12,095 nt of DNA from Planctomycetota bacterium (GCA_021798635.1 JAJZGH010000146.1:1-12095); one strand, 5' to 3'. Positions 1 to 6,812 are shown, counted from the first letter of the stretch. The notes: generated by a model from the sequence alone, not told the origin. Made by a program: numbers and translations.

Positions 1-1
1 T

Positions 2-565
2 AACGTGGAAAATCTTTTTGCCCCCAGCGCCACGCCCATGGTGGATCGCGGTGCCATTAAGGTTGACAAGAGTTTCAAAACATCGGTGGATGGCATCTAC
101 GCGGCCGGGGATGTGATCGGGCCACCTTGGCTGGCGCATGTAGCGAGTATGGAGGCGACCATTGCCGTGGAGCGGATGTTTGAGGTTAACAAGCGGGAAA
201 TGGATTACTCTACCATCCCTGGTTGCACGTATTGCTACCCGCAGGTGGCCAGCGTTGGCCTGACTGAAAAACAATGCAAAGAAAAATCACTGGATTATGA
301 AATCGGCAAATATAATTTCGCGGCCAATGGTAAAGCGCAGGCCATGGGCGAGCCGGAAGGCTTTGTTAAATTAATTTTTGACAAGAAATATGGTGAGCTT
401 CTCGGAGCGCATCTGCTGGGTGCCGAAGCTACGGAAATGCTGGCCGAGCTGGTCTTGGCCCGCAGGCTGGAGGCCACCCGCAGTGAAATTGCCTCTACCA
501 TTCATGCCCATCCAACGCTTTCTGAAGCGGTGATGGATGCGGCTATGGTCGATGGGGGGCACTGA
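2..565 (+). CDS. lpdA: Dihydrolipoamide dehydrogenase (E3), C-terminal part; 5' end outside window
   Basis: This is the C-terminal 187 residues of a class I pyridine nucleotide-disulfide oxidoreductase. The frame is open to the left edge, so the gene is cut by the window and the GTG at position 5 is not a credible start. The end of the FAD-binding domain shows GIYAAGDV (nt 92-115). The dimerisation domain starts near PQVASVGLTE and ends with HAHPTLSEA, which holds the catalytic-base His (codon 509-511) and its partner Glu (codon 524-526). E3 reoxidises dihydrolipoamide on E2 of 2-oxoacid dehydrogenase or glycine cleavage complexes using FAD and NAD+. The active-site disulfide would lie upstream and cannot be checked. 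The usual T-x-PE before VASVGLTE reads CYPQ here. Mercuric or glutathione reductase relatives are less likely given VASVGLTE and HPTLSE. Which 2-oxoacid complex it serves cannot be told from this fragment. Confidence 0.9.
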   Translation, partial: NVENLFAPSATPMVDRGAIKVDKSFKTSVDGIYAAGDVIGPPWLAHVASMEATIAVERMFEVNKREMDYSTIPGCTYCYPQVASVGLTEKQCKEKSLDYEIGKYNFAANGKAQAMGEPEGFVKLIFDKKYGELLGAHLLGAEATEMLAELVLARRLEATRSEIASTIHAHPTLSEAVMDAAMVDGGH

Positions 566-574
566 CACGCCCCG

Positions 575-595
575 TCCGGTGCCAAGCGCACTGGA
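575..595 (+). terminator. Hairpin just after the E3 gene, candidate terminator
   Basis: TCCGGTGC (575-582) pairs with GCACTGGA (588-595) as an 8-bp stem with one G-U pair and a 5-nt loop. It starts 10 nt after the stop codon. No T-tract follows, so it is not a classical intrinsic terminator; it could be a Rho-assisted end or a 3'-stabilising structure. Confidence 0.35.
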
Positions 596-717
596 ATCGC
601 CGGTATTGTCGCATGGGCATAGAAATAACGGTGCCACGATGCCTCCATCGACGGTATGACCGTGAAAATTCAGATTGTGCCACTGCGGGTAAAATAGTGC
701 TGCGATGAGTTGAAAAA

Positions 718-722
718 AAGGA
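718..722 (+). promoter_or_regulatory. Ribosome binding site deciding the lepB start
   Basis: AAGGA sits 5 nt before the ATG at 728. The in-frame TTG at 710 lies upstream of this site and has no comparable Shine-Dalgarno sequence, so ATG 728 is the better start. A TAAAAT hexamer at 690-695 could be the -10 element of the gene's promoter, but I see no good -35 at the right distance. Confidence 0.6.
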
Positions 723-727
723 TTCGC

Positions 728-2557
728 ATGGAATCAGATAATAATCCGCTGTTAAATAACCCCAACACGCCGCCGGTGCCGCAGACCTCGGAGGGCACCA
801 ATGTACCCGCCGCGCCATCCGCGGCCAACCTTTCGCAGCCTGCGGCAATATCACCGGTCTCTCCTATGCCTCCCCGGCCTGCCCATACGGCCGGCAAGCC
901 TAATCCTGGGTTTCGCGAAACATTGGAAACGGTGATTCTGGCGCTGATTCTCGCGTTTACCTTCCGCACGTTTTGCGTGGAGGCATTTGTAATTCCGACC
1001 GGTTCCATGGCTCCCACGCTCAGTGGTGCGCATTTCCGGGCCGTGTGCCCCATGTGCGGTTATAATTTCAACGTCAATGCCAATGTTGATCAGCAATGGC
1101 TGCCCGTGCGGGACCCGGAAACCGGTCAGGTTGAATCCACGCTGGTGCGCGTGAATAATGGTGAATTGACCGATCCTAATGCCATTCCCGCACCGGGTTA
1201 CACGATGTGCCCCAATTGCCATTTTTTAATTCCCGCCGATGATCTGCGTGGCAAACCGATCATTAAGCGAATTTACAGCAGCAGCAATTCCTCGGAGACC
1301 TTGCATTTTCCGTACACCTACAACGGCGACCGTATTCTGGTGATGAAATATCTTTATTGGCTCTCGCCTCCCCAAAGATGGAATGTCGTGGTATTTCGTG
1401 AGCCGATGTTTGGAAAGCAGAATTTCATCAAACGGCTCGTGGGGCTGCCCGGCAATACCGTTGAGATCGTCAATGGAGATGTATTTATTGATGGCAAGAT
1501 TGCCCACAAGCCGGTGCATGTTGAAAAATCCATGTTGCAGGTGGTTTACAACAACGACTTTTACCCCACGGATGCGGGGCACGAACGCATGAATGGCAAT
1601 CGCTGGAGCAACCCCTGGGTGGGTGAGCCGCAAAGCAGCAGCGCCGGAAAATGGTTTACCGGCGGCCCGGTGATCAATTTTTCAACGGGGCGCTCGGACG
1701 CGGTGGGCCATCTGGAGTTTATTCAGCGTAACAGTTATCTGTACAATGACTTGGGCTACAACGCCAATCCATATTGGAACGGACACCATCTCGTCGGTAA
1801 TCTGTATATGCGGACGGTCTGGATATCGCACAGCCCGGATTCAGCGGTACGCATGACGCTTGGCCCGGCCACCAATCGGTTTCAAGTCACTCTGGCGCAC
1901 AACGGCGCGTTAAAGCTTTATCAATGGGATAGCTCGGTTAGCACCTACCGTCCCATCGCAAGCAAAAGCATGAGCATTTTTCACGAGCCCGGGGTATTAC
2001 AAACCGGTCAGGCGTACCGCCTGGCGATGAGCAATACCCAACATGAAGCGCGATTCTGGATCAACGGCCAATTGGTGCTGCAGTATGCGGCACCGTGGAC
2101 CCTGGCCAATGCTCTGGCTGTTGCGCGCGCTCGCAAGATGACCGGCGCACAGGAAACCCCCAAAGTACAAATTGACGTAACCGGCGGGTGCACCTTGCGC
2201 CATCTGCTGTTAATGCGTGATATTTACTACACCCAAATGAAGATTCGCTTTCCTTATAACAGTTCCATTGATCCCGGCGGCACCAAACCGGGAACCGGCA
2301 CGATGGGGCATGCCATCACACTCAAAAAGGGCCAGTACTTTATGCTTGGCGACAATTCCAATGACAGTGAAGATTCCCGCGCTTGGTATCGTGTGGAACC
2401 GGTGCTGCGCCACATGCACCTGCCGCTGGGCGTGGTTCCGCAACGCTATATTTTGGGCCGGGCTTTCATGGTCTACTGGCCCGCCGGCTTCCGCCCGATG
2501 CGAGCCATCAACTGGGCCATTATTCCCAACATCGGCCGCATGAGATTTATTCGGTAG
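728..2557 (+). CDS. lepB: Signal peptidase I with zinc-ribbon and long periplasmic insertions
   Basis: This is a 609-residue type I signal peptidase (family S26), which removes signal peptides from Sec/Tat-exported proteins at the outer face of the inner membrane. Residues 1-60 are a Pro/Asn/Ala-rich, probably cytoplasmic, tail. One membrane segment spans about 66-84, followed by the nucleophile motif IPTGSMAPTL (Ser93). Box C is around 199-225 (NGDRILVMKYLYWL). Box D is FIKRLVGLPGN with the general-base Lys235. Box E is GDNSNDSEDSR (541-551), and the closing GRAFMVYWP motif is also present. The catalytic dyad is therefore intact. The protein is about twice the usual length because of two insertions: CPMC/CPNC cysteine pairs at 107/110 and 161/164, and about 250 residues at 260-510 between boxes D and E. 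The 3' end overlaps convergent coaD by 11 bp. Confidence 0.93.
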   Translation: MESDNNPLLNNPNTPPVPQTSEGTNVPAAPSAANLSQPAAISPVSPMPPRPAHTAGKPNPGFRETLETVILALILAFTFRTFCVEAFVIPTGSMAPTLSGAHFRAVCPMCGYNFNVNANVDQQWLPVRDPETGQVESTLVRVNNGELTDPNAIPAPGYTMCPNCHFLIPADDLRGKPIIKRIYSSSNSSETLHFPYTYNGDRILVMKYLYWLSPPQRWNVVVFREPMFGKQNFIKRLVGLPGNTVEIVNGDVFIDGKIAHKPVHVEKSMLQVVYNNDFYPTDAGHERMNGNRWSNPWVGEPQSSSAGKWFTGGPVINFSTGRSDAVGHLEFIQRNSYLYNDLGYNANPYWNGHHLVGNLYMRTVWISHSPDSAVRMTLGPATNRFQVTLAHNGALKLYQWDSSVSTYRPIASKSMSIFHEPGVLQTGQAYRLAMSNTQHEARFWINGQLVLQYAAPWTLANALAVARARKMTGAQETPKVQIDVTGGCTLRHLLLMRDIYYTQMKIRFPYNSSIDPGGTKPGTGTMGHAITLKKGQYFMLGDNSNDSEDSRAWYRVEPVLRHMHLPLGVVPQRYILGRAFMVYWPAGFRPMRAINWAIIPNIGRMRFIR

Positions 2558-3086
2558 AGTTGCCGGGTGATTCGCGGAACAGCCCGACTTTTTTATCACG
2601 GTATTCTCGCAGGTGAGTAATAACCCCCGGCGGTAGCAGCGCGCTTAAATTATCCAGATTGCCCCCCAGGGAGGCAATCTGTCGAATGAGGCTGCTGGAC
2701 GTAAAGCCGAAGCGCTCATTGGTCATAATAAAGACGGTGTCCACATCCGCCACGGCTCGATTGGTCAAAGCCAGTTGAAATTCGTACTCCAGATCGGTCA
2801 TATTCCGCAAGCCACGAAGTATGGCGATGGCTCCACGTTTACGCACCAGTTCCACCGTCAGGCCCTCATAGGCCTCCACGGAGACCGTCGGCAGATCAGC
2901 CACGAGGCCCCGAATTAATTCCAGTCTTTGGGCCACTGGAAAGAGTTCCGACTTCTCGGGATTTTTCCCAATCGCCACAATCAGATGATCGAAAAGTTTA
3001 TAGCCCCGGCGGATCACATCGAGGTGGCCCAATGTCGGGGGATCAAACGTGCCGGGAAAAACCGCGATTTTACTGGCTTTTGTCAT
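2547..3086 (-). CDS. coaD: Phosphopantetheine adenylyltransferase
   Basis: CoaD transfers AMP from ATP to 4'-phosphopantetheine to make dephospho-CoA, the penultimate step of CoA synthesis, in the cytoplasm. The 179-residue product shows the nucleotidyltransferase motif GTFDPPTLGH (residues 12-21, the T/HxGH signature), the substrate-binding RGLRNMTDLEYE (91-102) and SSSLIRQIASLGG (130-142). The family is usually about 160 residues; the extra length is a C-terminal tail after residue 160. I chose the ATG at 3086 because an AAAGGAA Shine-Dalgarno ends 5 nt before it. An ATG directly upstream (3089) is only 2 nt from that site, and an ATG at 3107 lies upstream of it. The gene converges on lepB and its TAA lies inside the lepB 3' end, so neither gene can have its own downstream terminator within the overlap. 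It appears monocistronic. Confidence 0.95.
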   Translation of the reverse strand: MTKASKIAVFPGTFDPPTLGHLDVIRRGYKLFDHLIVAIGKNPEKSELFPVAQRLELIRGLVADLPTVSVEAYEGLTVELVRKRGAIAILRGLRNMTDLEYEFQLALTNRAVADVDTVFIMTNERFGFTSSSLIRQIASLGGNLDNLSALLPPGVITHLREYRDKKVGLFRESPGNSTE

Positions 3087-3091
3087 CATAT

Positions 3092-3098
3092 TTCCTTT
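3092..3098 (-). promoter_or_regulatory. Ribosome binding site of coaD
   Basis: On the minus strand this reads AAAGGAA, 5 nt before the ATG at 3086. It selects the second of two adjacent ATG codons. Confidence 0.65.
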
Positions 3099-3164
3099 CG
3101 CATCCAAATACCGCGCCCTGCGCAGCGGCCTTACGGACTTTTGCCACTGGCATTATCGGGTGTA

Positions 3165-3193
3165 ATTATCGCCGGAGCCATTGACTTGTCCAA
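3165..3193 (-). promoter_or_regulatory. Candidate coaD promoter
   Basis: On the minus strand TTGGAC (3193-3188) and GATAAT (3170-3165) are separated by 17 nt. The -10 matches the sigma-70 consensus at five of six positions, the -35 only partly. It would give a leader of about 70 nt before coaD. The assignment rests on pattern only. Confidence 0.3.
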
Positions 3194-3208
3194 AATTGAC
3201 TGTATTTT
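3181..3208 (+). promoter_or_regulatory. Candidate promoter for the acidic gene and possibly nadC-birA
   Basis: TTGACT (3181-3186) and TATTTT (3203-3208) are 16 nt apart. The -35 matches the sigma-70 consensus at five of six positions and the -10 at four of six. A second TTGACT lies at 3196-3201. The -35 region overlaps the candidate coaD promoter on the other strand. The transcript would carry a leader of about 120 nt. Confidence 0.3.
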
Positions 3209-3250
3209 ACCGGCGGTTGGATTGCTCGTTACCGGGATGCCGGGGGATAG

Positions 3251-3298
3251 TTCCGCCGCTTGCATGGATCTCGATCTAAGATTGGGGCGGCGGCGGAA
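3251..3298 (+). repeat. Inverted repeat in the leader of the acidic gene
   Basis: TTCCGCCGC (3251-3259) and GCGGCGGAA (3290-3298) are perfect 9-nt complements around a 30-nt loop. The structure ends 38 nt before the ATG at 3337 and 27 nt before its Shine-Dalgarno. It could form in the mRNA leader. The GC-rich arms are partly low-complexity (repeated CGG), so chance is possible. Confidence 0.35.
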
Positions 3299-3336
3299 AG
3301 CCGACAGACTCGGGTAGCAGATTATGGAGAACCATT

Positions 3337-3714
3337 ATGGTCATGCAATGTAGTGTCGAAGATTTTGGGGCCGGCCAATCTAAATTGTCGGCACCGCGGG
3401 ATTCTCTGGAATCACTGTTTGCTCCCGCCGGGCCGGAAGCTGCCGATGCGGGGGAGTCATTAGCGGGCGTCTCCGCTGAGCCTGAAGAGCCGTGGGAAGA
3501 CACCGCATTAGGGCAGGCGAAGCGTCGGCGCGATGAAGAGGATGACGATCTGGAGGAGGATGAAGACGAAGAGGACGATCTCGACGATGACGACGATGAG
3601 GATGACGATGAAGAAGATGATTTTGAAGACGACGACGTAGGCGGCGCTTATGACGATGACGACCTTGATGACGAAGACGAAGACATCTTCTACGATGAAG
3701 ATGATGATGATTAA
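3337..3714 (+). CDS. Small protein with an extremely acidic C-terminal tail
   Basis: I do not recognise this 125-residue protein. Residues 1-60 are a moderately acidic, Ala/Pro/Ser-rich stretch without an obvious fold. A basic patch KRRR (62-65) follows, and then 48 of the last 60 residues are Asp or Glu. The only break is VGGAY (101-105), and two aromatic/aliphatic spots (F96, IFY 117-119) interrupt the acid run. There is no signal peptide or membrane segment, so it is probably cytoplasmic and largely disordered. Translation is supported by GGAGA at 3326-3330, 6 nt before the ATG. It lies 56 bp upstream of nadC on the same strand and may share its transcript. Acidic tails of this kind occur in chaperone-like, nucleic-acid-mimic and metal-binding proteins, but nothing here selects among them. 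Opposite-strand hydrophobic reading frames are artefacts of the Asp/Glu codons. Confidence 0.7.
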   Translation: MVMQCSVEDFGAGQSKLSAPRDSLESLFAPAGPEAADAGESLAGVSAEPEEPWEDTALGQAKRRRDEEDDDLEEDEDEEDDLDDDDDEDDDEEDDFEDDDVGGAYDDDDLDDEDEDIFYDEDDDD

Positions 3715-3770
3715 TTCAAGCGGCATGGAACCTTTTACAGACGATTGCCACGGGTCGCGGGGTCCTGATT

Positions 3771-4709
3771 GTGGATGATTTTCGCCCACTGCCTGCCACG
3801 ATCCGTTCACTGATTGAATTGGCGATACGCGAAGACCTCGGTGATGTGCCCGATAGAGGGGATAAAACCGCCGCCCGGTTAGATCGCACCGTGGCTTTGA
3901 GTGTTCCCCCCGATTTATCCGCCGCGGGGAAAATTGTCGCCCGTAAAGAAGCGGTTATTTCCGGCTCCATTCTGGTGGCCGAGATTCTTTCATATTATGA
4001 TCCACGGATTCAAAGCGCCATTTTTATTCCAGACGGTAGTGTCGCACAGGCTGGCGCGGCGGTTGCGGAAATTAGTGGCCCCGCCGGGGCGATACTTGCG
4101 GCCGAGCGCGTGGTATTGAATTTTCTGGGTCGCCTTTCGGGCATCGCCACATTGACCAGCCAATACGTCCGGGCCGCCGCCGCGGGATCCAACCAACCGG
4201 GGAAGCCGGTTATCTGTGACACGCGAAAAACAACGCCCGGCTGGCGTGAGCTGGAAAAATATGCGGTGCGGTGCGGTGGAGGAGTTAATCATCGCATGGG
4301 GCTTTTTGATGGGGTCATGCTGAAGGACAATCATCTTGTGGCCTTGCGTGGATCCGCGGGAAAGACATTATCTTTGGCGGAAATAACGCGAGAGTTGCGC
4401 GCCCGCATCCCATCGCATATTCCCTTATGGCTGGAAATTGATTTTTTAGACCAACTGCGGGAAGCTCTGCCCGGCGGCGCGGATATTATTCTTCTGGACA
4501 ATATGACAGCGCAGCAGATGCGGCAGGCCGTTATCGTGCGCGATGGGTTCCGCCCGGGCGGCCCGCCATTGCTGGAGGCTTCCGGCGGCGTTACGCTTAC
4601 GACTATAGCGGAGATTGCCGCAACAGGAGTGGACCGCATCAGCGTCGGGGCACTGACGCATTCGGCACCCGTCGCGGATCTCGCAATGGATTTTCTCGAA
4701 CATGAGTGA
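3771..4709 (+). CDS. nadC: Nicotinate-nucleotide pyrophosphorylase (carboxylating)
   Basis: Quinolinate phosphoribosyltransferase converts quinolinate and PRPP to nicotinate mononucleotide, CO2 and PPi in de novo NAD synthesis. The 312-residue product carries the full signature set: DTRKTTPG (150-157), KYAVRCGGGVNHR (163-175), LKDNH (184-188), LEASGGV (268-274) and SVGALTHS (291-298, phosphate-binding end of the barrel). The N-terminal REDLGD (20-25) fits the usual start of the family. The GTG start at 3771 has only a weak GGGG Shine-Dalgarno at 3759-3762 and the frame is open further upstream, so the exact start is uncertain by a few codons. The stop overlaps the birA ATG by 8 bp, suggesting translational coupling. 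nadA and nadB are not in view. Confidence 0.95.
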   Translation: MDDFRPLPATIRSLIELAIREDLGDVPDRGDKTAARLDRTVALSVPPDLSAAGKIVARKEAVISGSILVAEILSYYDPRIQSAIFIPDGSVAQAGAAVAEISGPAGAILAAERVVLNFLGRLSGIATLTSQYVRAAAAGSNQPGKPVICDTRKTTPGWRELEKYAVRCGGGVNHRMGLFDGVMLKDNHLVALRGSAGKTLSLAEITRELRARIPSHIPLWLEIDFLDQLREALPGGADIILLDNMTAQQMRQAVIVRDGFRPGGPPLLEASGGVTLTTIAEIAATGVDRISVGALTHSAPVADLAMDFLEHE

Positions 4710-5523
4710 GTCACTTCGTAATTCCGTCGCTGAAGATTCCCTGCGGGCCATGCTCTCTGAAAATCAAATCCCACTGGAAATTCGGGCACTTCTGAAAACG
4801 CCCAGCACCAACGATGAATGTTTTGCCTTGGCTGCCGCAGGTGCACAGCATCCTGTAGCAATCTGTGCTGATTTGCAGACGAAGGGCCGCGGCCGCCGGG
4901 GAAATCGGTGGGATGCTAAAGCTGGGCAGTCCGCGTTATTGTCGCTGTTACTGCCGGGGCGGGATTTATCGGTAGAAACATTATCTCTGGCCGCGGGAAT
5001 GGCCGTCGCGGAAAGCGTTACCGTGTGTACCGGCCGGATTCCTGAACTCAAATGGCCCAATGACGTGCTGGTGGAGGGACGCAAACTCGCGGGCGTACTG
5101 ATTGAAACCCGGACGAATGTGCAAAATCCCGCGCTGACGGATTACGTTATTGGTGTGGGTATGAATGTCTTGCAGACGCAGTATGATTTTCCGCGGGAAC
5201 TTGTGGACCGGGCGGTGGCACTTAACACAATTTGCCATCAGTCCTGGGATGTTCCCTCGGTGATTTTGGTGTTGATCAAGAATTTGCAACGGTGGTGTAA
5301 TCCGCCGGCACCGGTTGAAAAAATTCTACCGCTTTGGCGCTCGCGCTGTCGCATGCTGGGGCGGCATATCCGCGTATCCTGTGCGGGGCGTGTGATTGAA
5401 GGCACGGTGGCCGATATCGATCCGATGGAGGGACTGATTGTCCGGGATTACCTTGGGATGAACCACGCCTGTCTGGCTTCGCAGACTACCGTGTTACAGG
5501 ATGGCCCCCCGCCTGATGGATGA
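4702..5523 (+). CDS. birA: Biotin--[acetyl-CoA-carboxylase] ligase, without DNA-binding domain
   Basis: Biotin protein ligase activates biotin to biotinyl-AMP and transfers it to the lysine of the biotin carboxyl carrier protein. The 273-residue product has STND (35-38), the biotinyl-AMP loop QTKGRGRRGNRW (59-70), KWPNDV (117-122), GRKLAGVLIE (126-135) and GVGMNV (151-156). A short SH3-like C-terminal domain (about 217-265) contains EGTVADIDPMEGLIV. There is no N-terminal winged-helix domain, so this is a group I enzyme that should not repress biotin genes as the E. coli protein does. It starts inside the nadC stop region (ATGAGTGA, 8-bp overlap). The first about 25 residues are not conserved in the family as I know it. 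It ends 32 bp from the convergent AraC-type gene. Confidence 0.94.
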   Translation: MSESLRNSVAEDSLRAMLSENQIPLEIRALLKTPSTNDECFALAAAGAQHPVAICADLQTKGRGRRGNRWDAKAGQSALLSLLLPGRDLSVETLSLAAGMAVAESVTVCTGRIPELKWPNDVLVEGRKLAGVLIETRTNVQNPALTDYVIGVGMNVLQTQYDFPRELVDRAVALNTICHQSWDVPSVILVLIKNLQRWCNPPAPVEKILPLWRSRCRMLGRHIRVSCAGRVIEGTVADIDPMEGLIVRDYLGMNHACLASQTTVLQDGPPPDG

Positions 5524-5555
5524 TCTCCGTGCGCCCAAAGTGCTGGCTCTGACGA

Positions 5556-6503
5556 TCAAAGAGCCTCGCCGTTCGTAGGGTTGACGTCCATGGATCCGCG
5601 CTTGCGGTACTGTTGAGGGGTCGTGCCCAATTCCCGACGGAAGACCACCGCCAGATGCGTAGGACTGGAAAACCCGGCGGCATAGGCAATGCGCTTCACC
5701 GGCAGACGTGTTTCGCGCAGCATCCGTTGGGCGCGAGCCAGACGGCAGAGGGTTAATTCCTCCAGTACATTGCGCCCGCGTGCGGATAAGAAATGCCGCG
5801 ACAGGGTTCGGCGTTGAATTCCCAACGCACGGGCAATGTCATAAACCGATAAATTTCGATGGCTCTGGTTCCAAATCAGATGCAGCCCCGCATTGACAAT
5901 GGTATCCGGTGTGGGCGCGGCAGGGGTCGCCGGGGGCTTTTCCGATTGTCGAGTCGTTATGGCCTCACTGTTGTCCAAGGCAATGGCCAGCGTTCCCAGG
6001 GCTAAAAGGGCCAATTCCCGTGGCGAACAACTTGGGATCCTGCGAGTAAATTCAATAATCGCATCCATGCTTTGGGCCAGGCGTTCGGGTGTTTTGATCG
6101 TGCGGACCAGATTGGCCGGCGTAATAAGCCCGGTGGTCTGCCAGATGTGAGGTATCTGGCCGTTGAAAGATAAATACACCTCGGCCCAACCGGTGGCTGC
6201 TGCGGGGCGATACCGGTGCCACAGGTCGGGAAGCAGCAGCAACGCTGTTCCAGCTTTAATTTTTATGCGACCGGTAGCGTGTGATTCAAACTCTCCGGAA
6301 CCTGAATAGATATAAACCAGTTGGTACTCCGGAAGCACCCGGCCGGTTTCCCACGTGAACATGTACATGCGTGGGTGCGCCGTATGCGGATAGTGTTCGA
6401 GGGGCTTGTACTGCTCGCATCCTGCGCCGGTAAGATACAACCCGGTCGCCATCGCAGCATCATCCACGGGAAAATAGAGGGGGCGTTCAATGTCATTTTT
6501 CAT
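5556..6503 (-). CDS. AraC/XylS-family transcriptional regulator
   Basis: This 315-residue protein has an N-terminal cupin-like sensor region (about 55-115, ending LWHRYRP...WAEVYLSF), a linker rich in Ala, Pro and Thr (about 180-200), and a C-terminal double helix-turn-helix. The first HTH is about 218-240 (LSVYDIARALGIQRRTLSRHF). The second is about 266-290, and the family signature IAYAAGFSSPTHLAVVF followed by GTTPQQYR (293-300) is intact. Such proteins bind a small ligand, often a sugar, and activate nearby operons. It is divergent from rhaT across 319 bp, which suggests L-rhamnose or a related sugar as the effector and rhaT as a target; this is inference. The ATG at 6503 has only a distant GGA before it, so translation initiation is weak or the start may differ. 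The C-terminal HTH resembles XylR-like members as much as RhaS/RhaR, so I give no gene symbol. Confidence 0.9.
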   Translation of the reverse strand: MKNDIERPLYFPVDDAAMATGLYLTGAGCEQYKPLEHYPHTAHPRMYMFTWETGRVLPEYQLVYIYSGSGEFESHATGRIKIKAGTALLLLPDLWHRYRPAAATGWAEVYLSFNGQIPHIWQTTGLITPANLVRTIKTPERLAQSMDAIIEFTRRIPSCSPRELALLALGTLAIALDNSEAITTRQSEKPPATPAAPTPDTIVNAGLHLIWNQSHRNLSVYDIARALGIQRRTLSRHFLSARGRNVLEELTLCRLARAQRMLRETRLPVKRIAYAAGFSSPTHLAVVFRRELGTTPQQYRKRGSMDVNPTNGEAL

Positions 6504-6594
6504 ATATCGTATAATCCGGTGGCAAGATAAATCGTCTTGATAAATATGGTTTTATATTAAAAAGAATGTGTCAAAAAATCAATAGGATTTCTTG

Positions 6595-6622
6595 TTGACT
6601 TGGTGCGGAATATCGTTAGCAT
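6595..6622 (+). promoter_or_regulatory. Candidate rhaT promoter
   Basis: TTGACT (6595-6600) and TAGCAT (6617-6622) are 16 nt apart; they match the sigma-70 consensus at five and four of six positions. The imperfect -10 fits a promoter that needs an activator. The transcript would have a leader of about 190 nt, which is long for a simple transporter gene. Confidence 0.4.
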
Positions 6623-6628
6623 ACCGCA
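6604..6628. repeat. Imperfect inverted repeat over the rhaT -10, candidate operator
   Basis: TGCGGAAT (6604-6611) and ATACCGCA (6621-6628) are inverted copies of TGCGGWAT separated by 9 nt, and they flank and overlap the TAGCAT -10 hexamer. A third, direct copy TGCGGTAT lies at 6716-6723 inside the leader. Inverted half-sites are known for RhaS/RhaR boxes, though those are longer and differently spaced. Binding by the adjacent AraC-type protein or by another repressor is inference. Confidence 0.4.
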
Positions 6629-6812
6629 TGAAAGAACGGGGGAGTATTGGTTTGGCACCGATGTCTGACCCCACAGGAGTGGAAATATCCCGGCGTACTA
6701 CGGGTGCTGGGGATGTGCGGTATCCTTGCTGCTGGTCGCCTGCGGCGTTCGGGTTTTAGGGGTGCTAGTTCATCTTTTCGCTGTTTCAGTAGGTTTTGTT
6801 GTAAAAAGCTCT

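Noticed and set aside
710..727. TTG codon at 710 as the lepB start
   Set aside because: It lies upstream of the AAGGA site, which is correctly spaced for the ATG at 728.
3142..3152. TGCCACTGGCA palindrome upstream of coaD as an operator
   Set aside because: Five-bp arms only, no second copy found in the window, and no regulator gene nearby to pair with it.
3508..3810. Minus-strand frame encoding a very hydrophobic Ile/Val/Phe-rich peptide resembling a membrane protein
   Set aside because: It is the complement of the Asp/Glu codon run of the acidic gene; reverse complements of GAT, GAC, GAA and GAG give Ile, Val, Phe and Leu codons. No ribosome site was seen.
6628..6759. 43-codon frame starting just after the candidate rhaT promoter
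   Set aside because: No ribosome site, no recognisable sequence, and it ends well before rhaT without coupling.
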